In this document: one piece after another, positions 1 through 9,459 of the stretch
Position numbering within the stretch: position 1 is the first letter of the stretch
How the letters are laid out: each line of letters begins with the position of its first letter
NCBI GenBank assembly: GCA_001931905.2
Contig: MSJI02000569.1
Span: forward strand, 1-30,437
DNA length: 30,437 nt
DNA from: Cladosporium sp. IMV 00045
Taxonomy: Eukaryota; Ascomycota; Dothideomycetes; Cladosporiales; Cladosporiaceae
Reading direction: 5' to 3'
Notes under the pieces: generated by a model
The model's input: only the letters and a program-made list of their open reading frames with translations
Database searches by the model: none
What the model was told of the DNA's origin: nothing
Made by a program: the position numbers and the translations under genes

Positions 1-730
1 TTTTGTTTTTCTTTCTCATCTTTTCTCCATTCTAGTTCTAGCGTTCATCAGCCAAATCTTCACAGCATACGTACCTTGGGATTTCCTTTGGCAGGAGGGC
101 GAAAGGAGAGATATACTTAACGAAGATCGTGACTTTGACGCCGAGCTTTACCCAAACGCATTATTGTCTTGAGATGACTCCGTTCATTACCCTCGCCTCG
201 CTTTGTTTCATTTCGAAGCTCCTTGGGGTATTACCTGCAGGATTGTGGCTTGCTTTCTCAATGCGGTTCGGAGGTGACATGTATTTTCTTATGTTGACGT
301 TTACCTCTTTTTCTTTTTTTTTTTTTTTTTTTTTCTTTTTCTCCGGGTGAATGCATGTGAGTGGAATTGGATTGCTGCACTATCGTTGCATCAACTAGAC
401 GATGGTTCGGTAAGGGAGTGGAAAGGATGGGGAAGAAGAAAGGGTTGCCATTTGCCCCCCTGAGGTTGAAGGTCGAGAGTTGGAAAGTCCTGCATTTCTG
501 ACTATTTGCATCGGTTTTTGATCATTCCGTGGAGTTGAATAAATGGAGCAAAGTGGATAGATTTAAATGCGGAATTCGTGTTTCTGTACAGAAAAGATCC
601 AGTCTGGTGCTAGATAGATAAAAACAGAGATAAAAAGAAAAGCCAAATCACCCCAAGAACGACCGTCGCTCAAAACCCATGTCGTAAACCCATCATTCTC
701 AAGATCATATCATCCATCAAAACCTCCCGA
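1..730. other. Left-edge stretch with no gene recognised
   Basis: No convincing coding sequence is seen here. The stretch lies downstream of the stop codon of the minus-strand sugar permease, so its right part should hold that gene's 3' UTR. It contains an uninterrupted run of 21 T at 314-334, next to further T-rich sequence. The short open frame across 129-350 ends in this T run as a string of phenylalanines and is not credible as a gene. The first 120 bases are pyrimidine-rich and could be the promoter or leader of a gene lying to the left, but nothing decides this. Confidence 0.5.
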
Positions 731-2345
731 TCACTTGAAGTTGACACCACCAGTCGCGCCCTTGACACTAACCGCACCCACGGAGTTCTTCCTAATCGCC
801 TCAATGGCCACAACACTCAGCCTCTTCTCATCGTAGTGGACCGTAGACACAACGCCGCCGACCGCGCCGCCCTCGAGCGAAGTGGCGATGACGGCCTCGC
901 TCTTGACGCGCAGGACGTGGAAGCCGTGGCGCGCCCAGTGGAAAGCGGTGTAGGCGAGCACGACGCAGAAGCCGACGAGGGGGACGACGAAGGAGATGCG
1001 CACGCCCGCTGCGTCGGCCACCGCGCCCTGGATGGGTGTGAACACCGCTCCTCCCGCCACGCCCATGACGAGGATGCCGGCGCCGCGGCGCGTGTGGGGG
1101 CCCAGGTTGGCCGTGCCGAGGGTGAAGAGGGAGGGGTACATAGGTGCTGGGAGGTGTTAGCGGATGTATTTTTTTGGATCAAGGGGGGATATTCAAGCGA
1201 CTTACCCATCCAGAAGAAGACGATGATGAGCATGGCAACAGCGGCGTGGCCCTTGATGGAGCAGACGACGGCGGTGCAAGCAATGGCGAGAGCAGCGTAG
1301 ACGGTGAGGAGGAAGTTGGTCTCGAAGATAGAGCTGAGACCGGTGGCGACGAAGCGACCGACGGTGAAAGTGATGAGGGCGTAGGAAAGCATCTGCGCGC
1401 CCTGCTCCTCGTCAAAGTCACCGTTGGACTTGGCGTAGTTGATGAAGAGAGCACCGCAAGCGACCTGGGCACCGACGTAGCAGAACTGTGCGACGAAGCC
1501 GAAGATCATGTTGTACTGCTTGTAGAGGGGGCCGGCGCCGATGACCTCGCCATTTGCGTCGGTCGCGAGCTCGACGGTGTTGTCGTCGACAACGGAGCCG
1601 CGGCGCTGGACACCGGAGCTCTCGGAGATCTCAGGGAGTTTGGCGAAGAAGAAGAGGATGCCGACGGCGGCGCCCAGGCAGGCGACGGCGAGATAGACGA
1701 ATTGAACGTTGGTCAGGTTGTTCTTGTTGGCGCCAGAGAAGAAGGCCTTGCTGGCAATGAGAGGGCCGGTGACTGGGATTGGTTTTAGTGTGGGAATCTT
1801 GATCGTTTACGAAGAAAGGAGGACTTACATGATGCAATACCGTTCCAGGACTGGCAGAACTGAAGGCGAGTGGAAGCCCAAGCAGGGTCACCAATGACAA
1901 CGGCGTAAGAGTTGGCAGAAACCTCGAGAGTCGAAAGACCGCAAGCAATGACAAGCGTGCAAGCCAGGAAGCCACCGAAAGCAGCGGTCGGGTTGTTGGG
2001 GTTTGCGAACTTGGCGGTAGGCCAGAAGAAGACGGCACCGAGAGAGTACAAGCAGAGACCCATGATGATGGTGAACTTGTAGCCCTTGCGTCTCAGAACC
2101 TCAGCAGCGACAGGAGAGAAGAGCAGGTAACCGCCACCGAAGTACATGACTTGAAGACCGGTGGATTCGAGGATGGTGATGCCGAGGACATTCTGGAAGT
2201 GCTTGTTGAGGACGTCGAGGAGACCGTAGGAGAAACCCCAGAGGAAGAAGAGAGAGGTGATCAGGGAGAGAGGGAAGATGAGCTGCTTTCCCTTGAGGAA
2301 GCCCCCCTCGACGGGGGCGGTGCTGATGGGAACACCACCAGCCAT
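731..2345 (-). CDS. FucP-type MFS sugar permease (L-fucose/hexose:H+ symporter family)
   Basis: Predicted plasma-membrane sugar:proton symporter of the FHS/FucP branch of the major facilitator superfamily, 499 residues from three exons: 1829-2345, 1206-1772 and 731-1146 (minus strand). The introns are 1773-1828 (56 nt) and 1147-1205 (59 nt), both GT-AG; joining them gives WNGIAS-FTGPL and FWM-APMYPS, which read through cleanly. The first transmembrane segment carries LWGFSYGLLDVLN (residues 35-47), the family's helix-1 signature with an Asp at 44. GLSTLEVSANSYAVV (136-150) matches the helix-4 signature with a Glu at 141. In E. coli FucP the equivalent Asp46 and Glu135 are the proton-coupling residues, so transport is probably proton-driven. 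Length fits a 12-helix permease with a polar central loop. The start at 2345 is the first ATG of the exon. Substrate is not predictable: fucose, glucose and other hexoses are all used in the family. Confidence 0.88.
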
Positions 2346-5300
2346 GTTCTTGACTCTTGTTTGTGAAGTAAGATCGAGTTTCGAAAGGATAGATCGATGT
2401 TTTATATCAACGAAGCTGTGCGTGGATGTGAAGAGGCGATCTGTCGATTATTTGTCGAGTACAGGTTGATCGATGGTCGATGGTACTGATGGTTACTTTG
2501 TCTTAAACGATTGGCTGTTGTGCGTAGATGAGATGGATGTTGTTGATTGTGATGGTGTGATGAGAAGATAGTTCGTTGACACATGACGGGCGATCAAGCA
2601 GCTCTTATACTGCATCGATTGAAGGCTCTCCATACCGTTCCTGAATCTCGGCCAGCGACTACAGGCGTCTGGTGCAAGTGAGGTCGCCTGGGAGCATCCA
2701 GGCCTAGTGCCAGCCACGGGAGAGTTTGCGCCATTGTTGAGACTCGGCCGCTAGTGCGCTGGTGTGCATGTATTTTGAGAAAGACATGCCGAAGTCCTGC
2801 CATAGATGCAAGTCTCGGCCGGGGTCACGGTCCTTGTATTTGATATCGTCATCGTCTTGATTTTGAAGACGTGTTGAAGAGAATGAAAAAATGCATCCAA
2901 TGAGTGATCATGTTCTGCTCATCAGTCAGCATTTTCAAGACATTTCACACAGTATACACAATCGGGTATGAGAAATCACACAAACCAAGATCTACAACCG
3001 ATCAATCTCAATATTCTCTGTGCCACGGCGATGTTGGTTGCAATCGGCCCTTCTGTGTAAGTGAGGCTCGGCCAAGAAGCGCTTCGACCACTTCGACCAT
3101 TCAGCGCACAGACATGGCTCACTCCAGCCATGCCTCGTCGTCGCCTACCGTTCCCACTATTTGCCCATGGAGAACCCATCTCACACTAAGACTACGGTGA
3201 GACTGCCCACGGGGAAGTCTGCATGGAGTTGAGATTGCCCCGGCCATATGCGCCCGTCTCTCAGTGGATCAGGACTCCACCTGATCGACGTATCGCGGCC
3301 GAACTGGCGCGTTGGCGTCAGTGATATCAAATGAAGGCGAGCGTCAATGCTCACCCCATTGTCGTTATCATCATCCCGGCGCATTCTGTAGTGTGGGACC
3401 GCGGAGACTCCAGACGAATGCAGCGGCACCCCATGGGCAGAAGTTTCCAAGAGCCCCAGCGCGATCCCCTCAGTTCTGCGGTGGTGTACTTCTCTGTCGC
3501 GTGATGCTGTACATGGAGAAGTGTAGAGTCTACGCGCCTCAGACTTGACATCTGCCTTACCAGCATCAAGACGTCACCACCTTCAAGCTGTGTAGCCCTA
3601 TATCTTGGCAAGCAAGCCTGCAAAGGCACACAAGCTCACCTGCCGAATCACCACAGGTCGATCAAGCAAGCAGCGAATAATGCCGGCGGGCAACCTTCGC
3701 TTGGGTGCAGCAGCTCACTCGTGCAGCTCGGTGAAGCGACGGACGCCTCTTCGTGCTGGGCAAAGACCTGCGCCAAGTTGTACGTAGCCTGCTCTCGATC
3801 GCTAGAGGCCTGCCTCAGCCTCTTCTAGCGCCCTTCTCGAAGATGTATCTGCATGCCGCCTTTTGGCAGTGATCGGTCCTTTTGTGAGACCTTGGAGAGG
3901 TCACACTAAGCTGCATACCTCTTAGCTCCCACGCTTCATCTCCAGACCCCAGGTCCCGCAGTCTGCCCCAGCGTAAGATCAACCAACCAACCCCAACCCA
4001 ACCTTCCCCATCGCGCTTCAACCACGCTATCCCATTCCCAGGCGACTCACCGGCAGAGCATACGACATGGCTTGTAAGTAAGGTAGCGGCTTGCGCAGAA
4101 AGCCAAGATCTCTCACACGTTCCACGCGCACTCTCCTGTATGGGTGCCCGATATACTTTTGCAGGATTGCCAATGGTGACCGACCACTACCAAGCCCACC
4201 CCGCCGAGCCTCTACGATCTTGGTCCTTGATCCATGATGCTTCTGCGGCCTCTGCCCATTGGCGTGAGGCGCTCAACTGCACGCCATGGCTTGCAGCCGC
4301 TTGCAGCCCGGCTGCGTTTCGTACTTTGACAATGATTCTAGCGCGCATTGTCTCCAGGCGGCGTCTTGCCCAGAGGTGGAGGGGCGCGGATGGTGGGGTT
4401 TGGGGAGTGAGGACGACCGGGGGCACGGTCTTGTTGTTGATATTTGAGACGGCTGGGTGTGGTCTGGTGCAGAGTCGTGAAGTGGTCGGCGAACTCCATG
4501 GCGTCTTGGTCGTTGTAGAGATGCGTTACGCGCGATGCTCGAATTGGTAGGTTTTCGCAGTAACTTGAGGCATTTCGTGCGTGATCGTGTTGATGATCGA
4601 GGATGCTGAATCGGTTACCGAGGGCCTGTCATGGTCAACGTGCAGATAGACCGGTTCCAAGAGCAGCGTGCCTGGCCGATGCCGGACACCGTAGTTTTCC
4701 TGAAAGGCTGGCCTGGAGGAGTAACATCATGCTGAGCTACGGCATGATTCTGTTCGATGTCAGTTGCACTGTTGAGATTTCTGTAAGAAGTAGAACGGCA
4801 GGCTTCCGTTCTTGACTGCGATGAAGGACTCTCCCGAAGTGAAAGCTCTTGATCCACTACAGACGATCCACAGCGCCAATTCCACGCTCTTCTCCCCTTG
4901 AAGTCGAATACTTTCTGTACTTTCACGGTCCTTTCGTGTAAGGGACGAACAAAGAACAACGCCGGCACCAAAACTCCGACCATCGATCGATCGTCAAGCC
5001 TGATTCCCTCTCTTGCGAAGCAATGCATTGTTCCTTCCCTCCTACAATTGGAAATCGGAATCGATATGTCGCCTCCAGCAGTTCTGCCCAGGTACGCGAC
5101 GTGGCTTACATTTACGACTTACACTGTGCAGGTGCCTACACCTCTTCCAACGCTTGGAAGGCGTTAAGGGCTGTTGTCGACGTCTTGCTTGGGAATCAAC
5201 ATCGATCCGCTAATAAAGATTGATGAGTTCCGCTCAGATGTCTTGACAGGCTGCAAGAGTACCTGGACAATATAAACAAGGATCCTGGGATGGTGATTGC

Positions 5301-5610
5301 CCAAGTACCTTGGAGGGAAATAAAACAAGGGAAAAGAAGGAGGAGACGACTTCGATTTTGATGGATCTTGATACTATACCTACTATACGTGAGTGAATTC
5401 TCTGTTCAATCTCAGAGTGAGAGGGTACGTAAGGTAGATAAGTGGACAGAGAAAAAAAAGTTGTCTGTGTCGTAGAACAGAAATTATGAGTTTTTCTTTC
5501 TCAAATATAACACAGTATAGCACAACACATGACACTTTCAAAGACACACCCGCCCACCTCTTACATTTCGTCCTTCAACCGCCGATTTCCAATCCACAAC
5601 AACTCAAACC
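2346..5610. other. 3.3-kb stretch with no recognisable gene
   Basis: This lies between the start of the sugar permease and the stop of BFR2. The first few hundred bases (2346 to about 2800) should hold the permease promoter and 5' UTR, and the last 200-300 bases (about 5300-5610) the BFR2 3' UTR. The middle has only short open frames on both strands, none with a recognisable domain, codon pattern or splice-joined continuation. Low-level repeats such as variants of CGGTCCTTTCGTGTAAG near 3045, 3874 and 4926 are no more than chance would give. I see no transposon ends, tRNA or 5S rRNA. It could be a decayed mobile element, a non-coding transcript locus or a long regulatory region. Confidence 0.5.
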
Positions 5611-7175
5611 CTAAGCTCTGAACATCATCAACCCCGCCTCCTCATCCCCACCCTCACCCTCCTCCGCATCCTCATCAACATCCTCGCCCAACCCAAGCCT
5701 AGCACCAAACAGACTGCCAAACAACTCATCCGTCTGCCTCTCGCCCCACCTCGCCCTATCCTCAGGCGCCATGAAATTGAGCAGCTTCTCGTGCACATCG
5801 TACTTCAGCTTCCTGCCTTTGCTGGCTTTGACGTCCACGCCGCCGCGCTTCGTTTTCGCGTCCCGGCGCATGCTGTGCATGTTGCTCAAATCCACGTTCG
5901 CGGCCGCGGTGGAGTCCTGTGCCGATTTGGCGTCGAGAAGCTCTTTCAGGAGCAGGCCGTAGAAGTCTGCGTCGTCGTAGATGAGAGGCGAGGGGAGGGG
6001 GTTTTTGGAGGTCGACGCGGCCAGTTGCACGGGAGCGCAGGAGCGGGGCGTTTGCGCGCGTTTGAGCAGGCGGTCGGGTTGCGTTAGGTGGGAGGTCAGC
6101 ACGTCGATGATGGTCGCTTGCTGCGCGGAGGCGGCGAGACGGCTGGGGCCTTGGGATTGGGCGGTGGCGCCGCGGGCTTTGAGGGACCATTTCTGCAGCG
6201 TGCTGTTGCGTTGCGGCAGGGCTTGGGTTTCCTGCTCGGTGGTGTAGGCCCAGAGGTCGGATACGGGGGTGGAAGCGTCGAATTTGCTGGGGAGTTTGCG
6301 CTTCTCGCCCGTGCGGGCTGTGGTCAGCTCGTCGCGGAAGGTGGTCAGAGAGGACCAGAGGTTGTAGGCGGCCGTTTCGGCGGCGGAGAGGGCGTCTTGC
6401 GCAGAGGAGATTTGCGTGGCGTATTCTTCGGATTGGGACGGGGCGACGAGAGTGTTGGTTGCGATCAGACTCTTTTGCAGCTTGATTCGCGTGTTCAGCA
6501 GGGAGTCGAAGGTGGTGCGCTGTTTCTTCACGGCGCGACCTTTTTCGGCATCTTGCTTTGTGGCGGCTGAGATGGATGCTGCGACGGCTTTTTGCTCGGA
6601 TGCCATGATCTTGCGCAGCTCGGAGCGGTCTTGCTGCTCCTTCTCTTCGGTTGCTTCATTGTCGTCGCCGTCATCATCTTCTCCCTCCTCGCTCATGTCC
6701 GTAGCATCCGTGCCGTCTTGGAGCTCCTCATCCTCGTCGTCGTCTTCGTCCTCCTCGTCACTGCCGTCTTGACCTCCCTCGGATGCATCCTCGCTATCCT
6801 CCTCATCGTCAAACCCCCTGGCAAAAGGATCGTCCTCTTCATCATCCTCGTCGACTGCACTCCTGTCCACGCGCGATCCGCGGTACTGAGGGCCTAGTGC
6901 GACCTCTTTCGGTTTCCGCAGTTTGCTCTTTCCAACAGGCGCGTAGTGCTCGCGTGCACCAGCCTCACGCTCTTCTCTGTCATCGTCACCAGAGGCGTCG
7001 CTGTCGGATTCTGGAATGTCGGCTTCAGGGTCGAAATCTATTTGGAGTTTTGTTAGTTTGGTGTACAATGATATATTTTCTTGTTGTGGCTTTTCCGCTA
7101 GAACGAACCCTTGGGTGCGGAGTCTACAAGCTCCTCAAACTCGCTCGCTCGATTTCTGCCCTTGTTTGGCGCCAT
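5611..7175 (-). CDS. BFR2: BFR2/AATF small-subunit processome protein
   Basis: Nucleolar ribosome-biogenesis factor, 497 residues from exon 1 (7109-7175) and exon 2 (5611-7037); the 71-nt intron at 7038-7108 has donor GTTCGT and acceptor ATAG, joining SAPK to DFDPEAD. In yeast, Bfr2 works with Enp2 and Lcp5 in the SSU processome that makes 18S rRNA; the animal counterpart is AATF/Che-1. Visible features are a long Asp/Glu-rich tract (about residues 84-157), a central segment with TTFDSLLNTRIKLQKSL (about 197-213) typical of the AATF leucine-zipper region, and a C-terminal TRAUB domain (about 427-467) with ASKGRKLKYDVHEKL, NFMAPEDRARW and TDELFGSLFG. A basic stretch (about 415-435) probably helps nucleolar targeting. 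The protein ends in a second short acidic tail. It is transcribed away from FMP52, sharing a 458-bp intergenic region. Confidence 0.95.
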
Positions 7176-7633
7176 GTTTGTATTGTGCAAGAAAAATTGT
7201 TGCAGTACCCAAAAGTCAATACCGAGGCTGGCGAAGATTTCTGGAAGACTTGAGCATAGCTGAGAATTAGCTCGCGCTAGTGGTTGCGCGCCGATGCGGC
7301 CGCTGCAAGAGCGGAACGGACCTGCCACGGGTCGAGCTCAAGCTTCAGCTCCGCTCTTGTCTGGACTATCAACAGGCATCATCTATCGTTACTTCCAAAG
7401 GCAACAACATTGGCTGTTGATTGGCATTGACTTGAAGAGAATCTTCGCATCATTGCACGCCACGTTGACTTGATCATCAGGAAGCTAGATTGTAGGTTGT
7501 TTCACCCTTGCTCGCAGAGCTACCGCCCATTTGCCACTATCCCTCCGCTAATAGCTTTCCATATAGCCGTCACAAACACTTCGTCGAGCATCCCAACAGC
7601 AACCGGACACGTCAATCGATTGCATCCGCCAAC
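7176..7633. promoter_or_regulatory. Divergent promoter region between BFR2 and FMP52
   Basis: This 458-bp region separates the start codons of BFR2 (minus) and the FMP52-like gene (plus), so it must contain both 5' UTRs and both promoters. No consensus TATA box or well-known ribosome-biogenesis element could be assigned with confidence. The assignment as a promoter rests on gene orientation only. Confidence 0.55.
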
Positions 7634-8381
7634 ATGGCATCCACCGTCCTCGCCGGCTCAACCGGCCTCGTCGTAAGCCACCCCCAAAAATTCCCACCCG
7701 ACCCAAACCAATCCAATCTAACAAGACCAGGGCTCCCACATCCTCAGCACCCTAACCGCCAGCCCTCAAATCCAGCACATCCACGCGTTCGCGCGCAAAG
7801 AACTCACCATCTCCGACAAGATCCACCCTCTCTCCTCCCCGGACTCCAAAAACTGGCCCTCCCTCTACCCCACCGCCTCCCCGGTGCCCACGCTCTTCAT
7901 CTCCGCCCTGGGAACCACGCGCGCGCAAGCCGGCTCTTTCGCCGCCCAGCGCGAAATCGACTACGATCTGAACCTCGCTCTCGCCCGCAAAGCCAAAGAA
8001 GCAGGCACGAAGACTTACGTCCTCGTCTCCTCCGGCGGCGCTAACTCCGGCTCCATGATGGGCGGGTACATGAAAATGAAAGGCGAGCTGGAAGACGCCG
8101 TGCGGGATCTTGAATTCGAGCGGACCGTCATCCTGCGTCCTGGTCTGATCGTCGGCACGAGGCAGGACAGCCGGCCTCCTGAGGCGGCGTTGCGGAAATT
8201 GGCCAATTTCGCTGGCTCCCTGAGTGGTGGCATGTTGAAGGATTTCTGGGCGCAGGACGCGGAGGTCATTGCCAGGGCGGCGGTGAGTGCGGGCCTGCAG
8301 GCGCCGGAGAGGGGGGAGAAGGTCTGGGTGGTCAATCAGGCGGATGTGGTGAGGTTGGGGAGGACGGAGTGGAAGGATTGA
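7634..8381 (+). CDS. FMP52: FMP52-like mitochondrial outer-membrane NAD(P)-binding protein
   Basis: Atypical short-chain dehydrogenase with a Rossmann fold, 229 residues from exon 1 (7634-7672) and exon 2 (7731-8381). The 58-nt intron (7673-7730, GTAAGC...CCAG) falls inside the nucleotide-binding loop: AGSTGLV joins GSHIL to give the glycine-rich GxTGxxG-type motif at residues 8-14. Further family features are LFISALGTTRAQAGS, the VLVSSGGANSGSMM strand with the following GGYMKMKGELE segment (Tyr and Lys in the YxxxK-like position), and VILRPGLIVGTRQDSR in the C-terminal half. Yeast Fmp52 is reported on mitochondria, and fungal annotations place it in the outer membrane; its substrate is unknown. 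Homologues in other organisms include HTATIP2/TIP30-like proteins. The start ATG has a good context (aacATGgc) and follows the usual N-terminus of the family. The length matches fungal Fmp52. Confidence 0.9.
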
Positions 8382-8547
8382 TTGGGGTGAGCGTGTTGGT
8401 TTGTTTGTGATGTTTTCTCGTATGATTAAGACTGCATGCTGTAGGGTGAGAACCAGTCATGACGACCTTCGATCTCAACGAATGCTCAATCATCAGTCCC
8501 AGTATTCTTGTCTTGATACACGCATTGCTCGAAGTGTGTCTTGCCCC

Positions 8548-8562
8548 AACCCTAACCCTAAA
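8548..8562. repeat. Short interstitial telomere-type repeat (two CCCTAA units)
   Basis: The sequence AACCCTAACCCTAAA contains two perfect tandem copies of CCCTAA, the complement of the TTAGGG telomere unit used by most filamentous ascomycetes. Only two units are present and nothing around it looks subtelomeric, so it is more likely a chance or regulatory telobox than a fused chromosome end. Confidence 0.6.
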
Positions 8563-8920
8563 GTTACAGATTCTATGAAATTTGGTGTTAAGTTAGTAAC
8601 ATTGAATTCAACCGTACTTCCAACACCAACCAAGGAAAAGAAGAATCCCATATCCACAGCCAATTCGAGGGGATCTGCTGATAATCTCTGCTTGCGAGAT
8701 ACTCGTTAGAGTGTTCGGATACCTCTTCTGGAATGATGTTTCTAAGGTCCCCAGCTGTTCTGTAATGTTTCGTCTCGCGGAAACCAAGTTTGAAGGAGGA
8801 CGTTGAGAAACACCAGACATTTGCTTATTTTTACCATCTAGCTGTTTTCTTGATGGGAATAGCTCTAGCAACATGTGAACTTTATGTAACATGTCAATCT
8901 AAATGAAAAAGAAGAATCGG

Positions 8921-8980
8921 GAAGAAGAAGAAGAAGAAGAAGGTAATCCCACCAGCGAAAAAAAAAAAAAAAAAAAAAAA
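8921..8980. repeat. GAA microsatellite followed by a 23-nt poly(A) tract
   Basis: About seven GAA units (8921-8942) are followed after a short unique spacer by an uninterrupted run of 23 A (8958-8980). Purine runs this pure on one strand are prone to length change. Both tracts lie in the convergent 3' region and do not interrupt a gene. Confidence 0.8.
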
Positions 8981-9459
8981 GGCAAAGGAATCTCTCGAAA
9001 CAGAATTACAAAGACTAATAAGGACCTTCGAGCAAAAAAACGACAATATTGTAAAATGCAATGAGGGTATACTAACGCTCATCATCATTGAAACACCACA
9101 CCCAGAAACCAACCAACCAACCATGCTTCCATACCTCCCCCTTGGTTTCTTTCTTTCTTGCTTTCTTTCTGGCCTTTTTGAACAGACGACGGACTCGGTT
9201 CCTCAATTTGCATCCACTTCACTTCTTATGCCTTCCACATCCACGCCATCCATGACTTTACTATTCTTTACAGAGCGAGAAAAAGCAACCAAGCAAACCA
9301 ATCAAGCAAAAAAAGAAGCGACTCTCGTCCATCCTCGACATCTCACATTCCACTCTCTGCTCACCACCCACTATCCGGCTGGGTCTTGACTGCGAGCTTC
9401 TTGTCACTACCAGCGGGACTGCCGGCCAGCTGCGCCTGCGAAGACGAAGGCGACACTCC

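Larger units (their letters stand above)
8382..9459. other. Convergent intergenic region with simple repeats
   Basis: This 1.08-kb region lies between two convergent stop codons, FMP52 on the left and the DUF2433 gene on the right. It should contain both 3' UTRs. No coding sequence is credible. It carries several simple-sequence tracts: two tandem copies of the fungal telomere unit CCCTAA (8548-8562), a (GAA)n tract at about 8921-8942 and 23 consecutive A at 8958-8980. From about 9120 to 9180 the plus strand is strongly pyrimidine-rich (TTTCTTTCTTGC). Confidence 0.6.

Noticed and set aside
3045..4942. Three related 17-mers (variants of CGGTCCTTTCGTGTAAG) at 3045, 3874 and 4926, suggesting a dispersed repeat
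   Set aside because: They differ at three or more positions and the similarity does not extend into the flanks. A rough estimate of 17-mer pairs with three mismatches in 3 kb gives several by chance.
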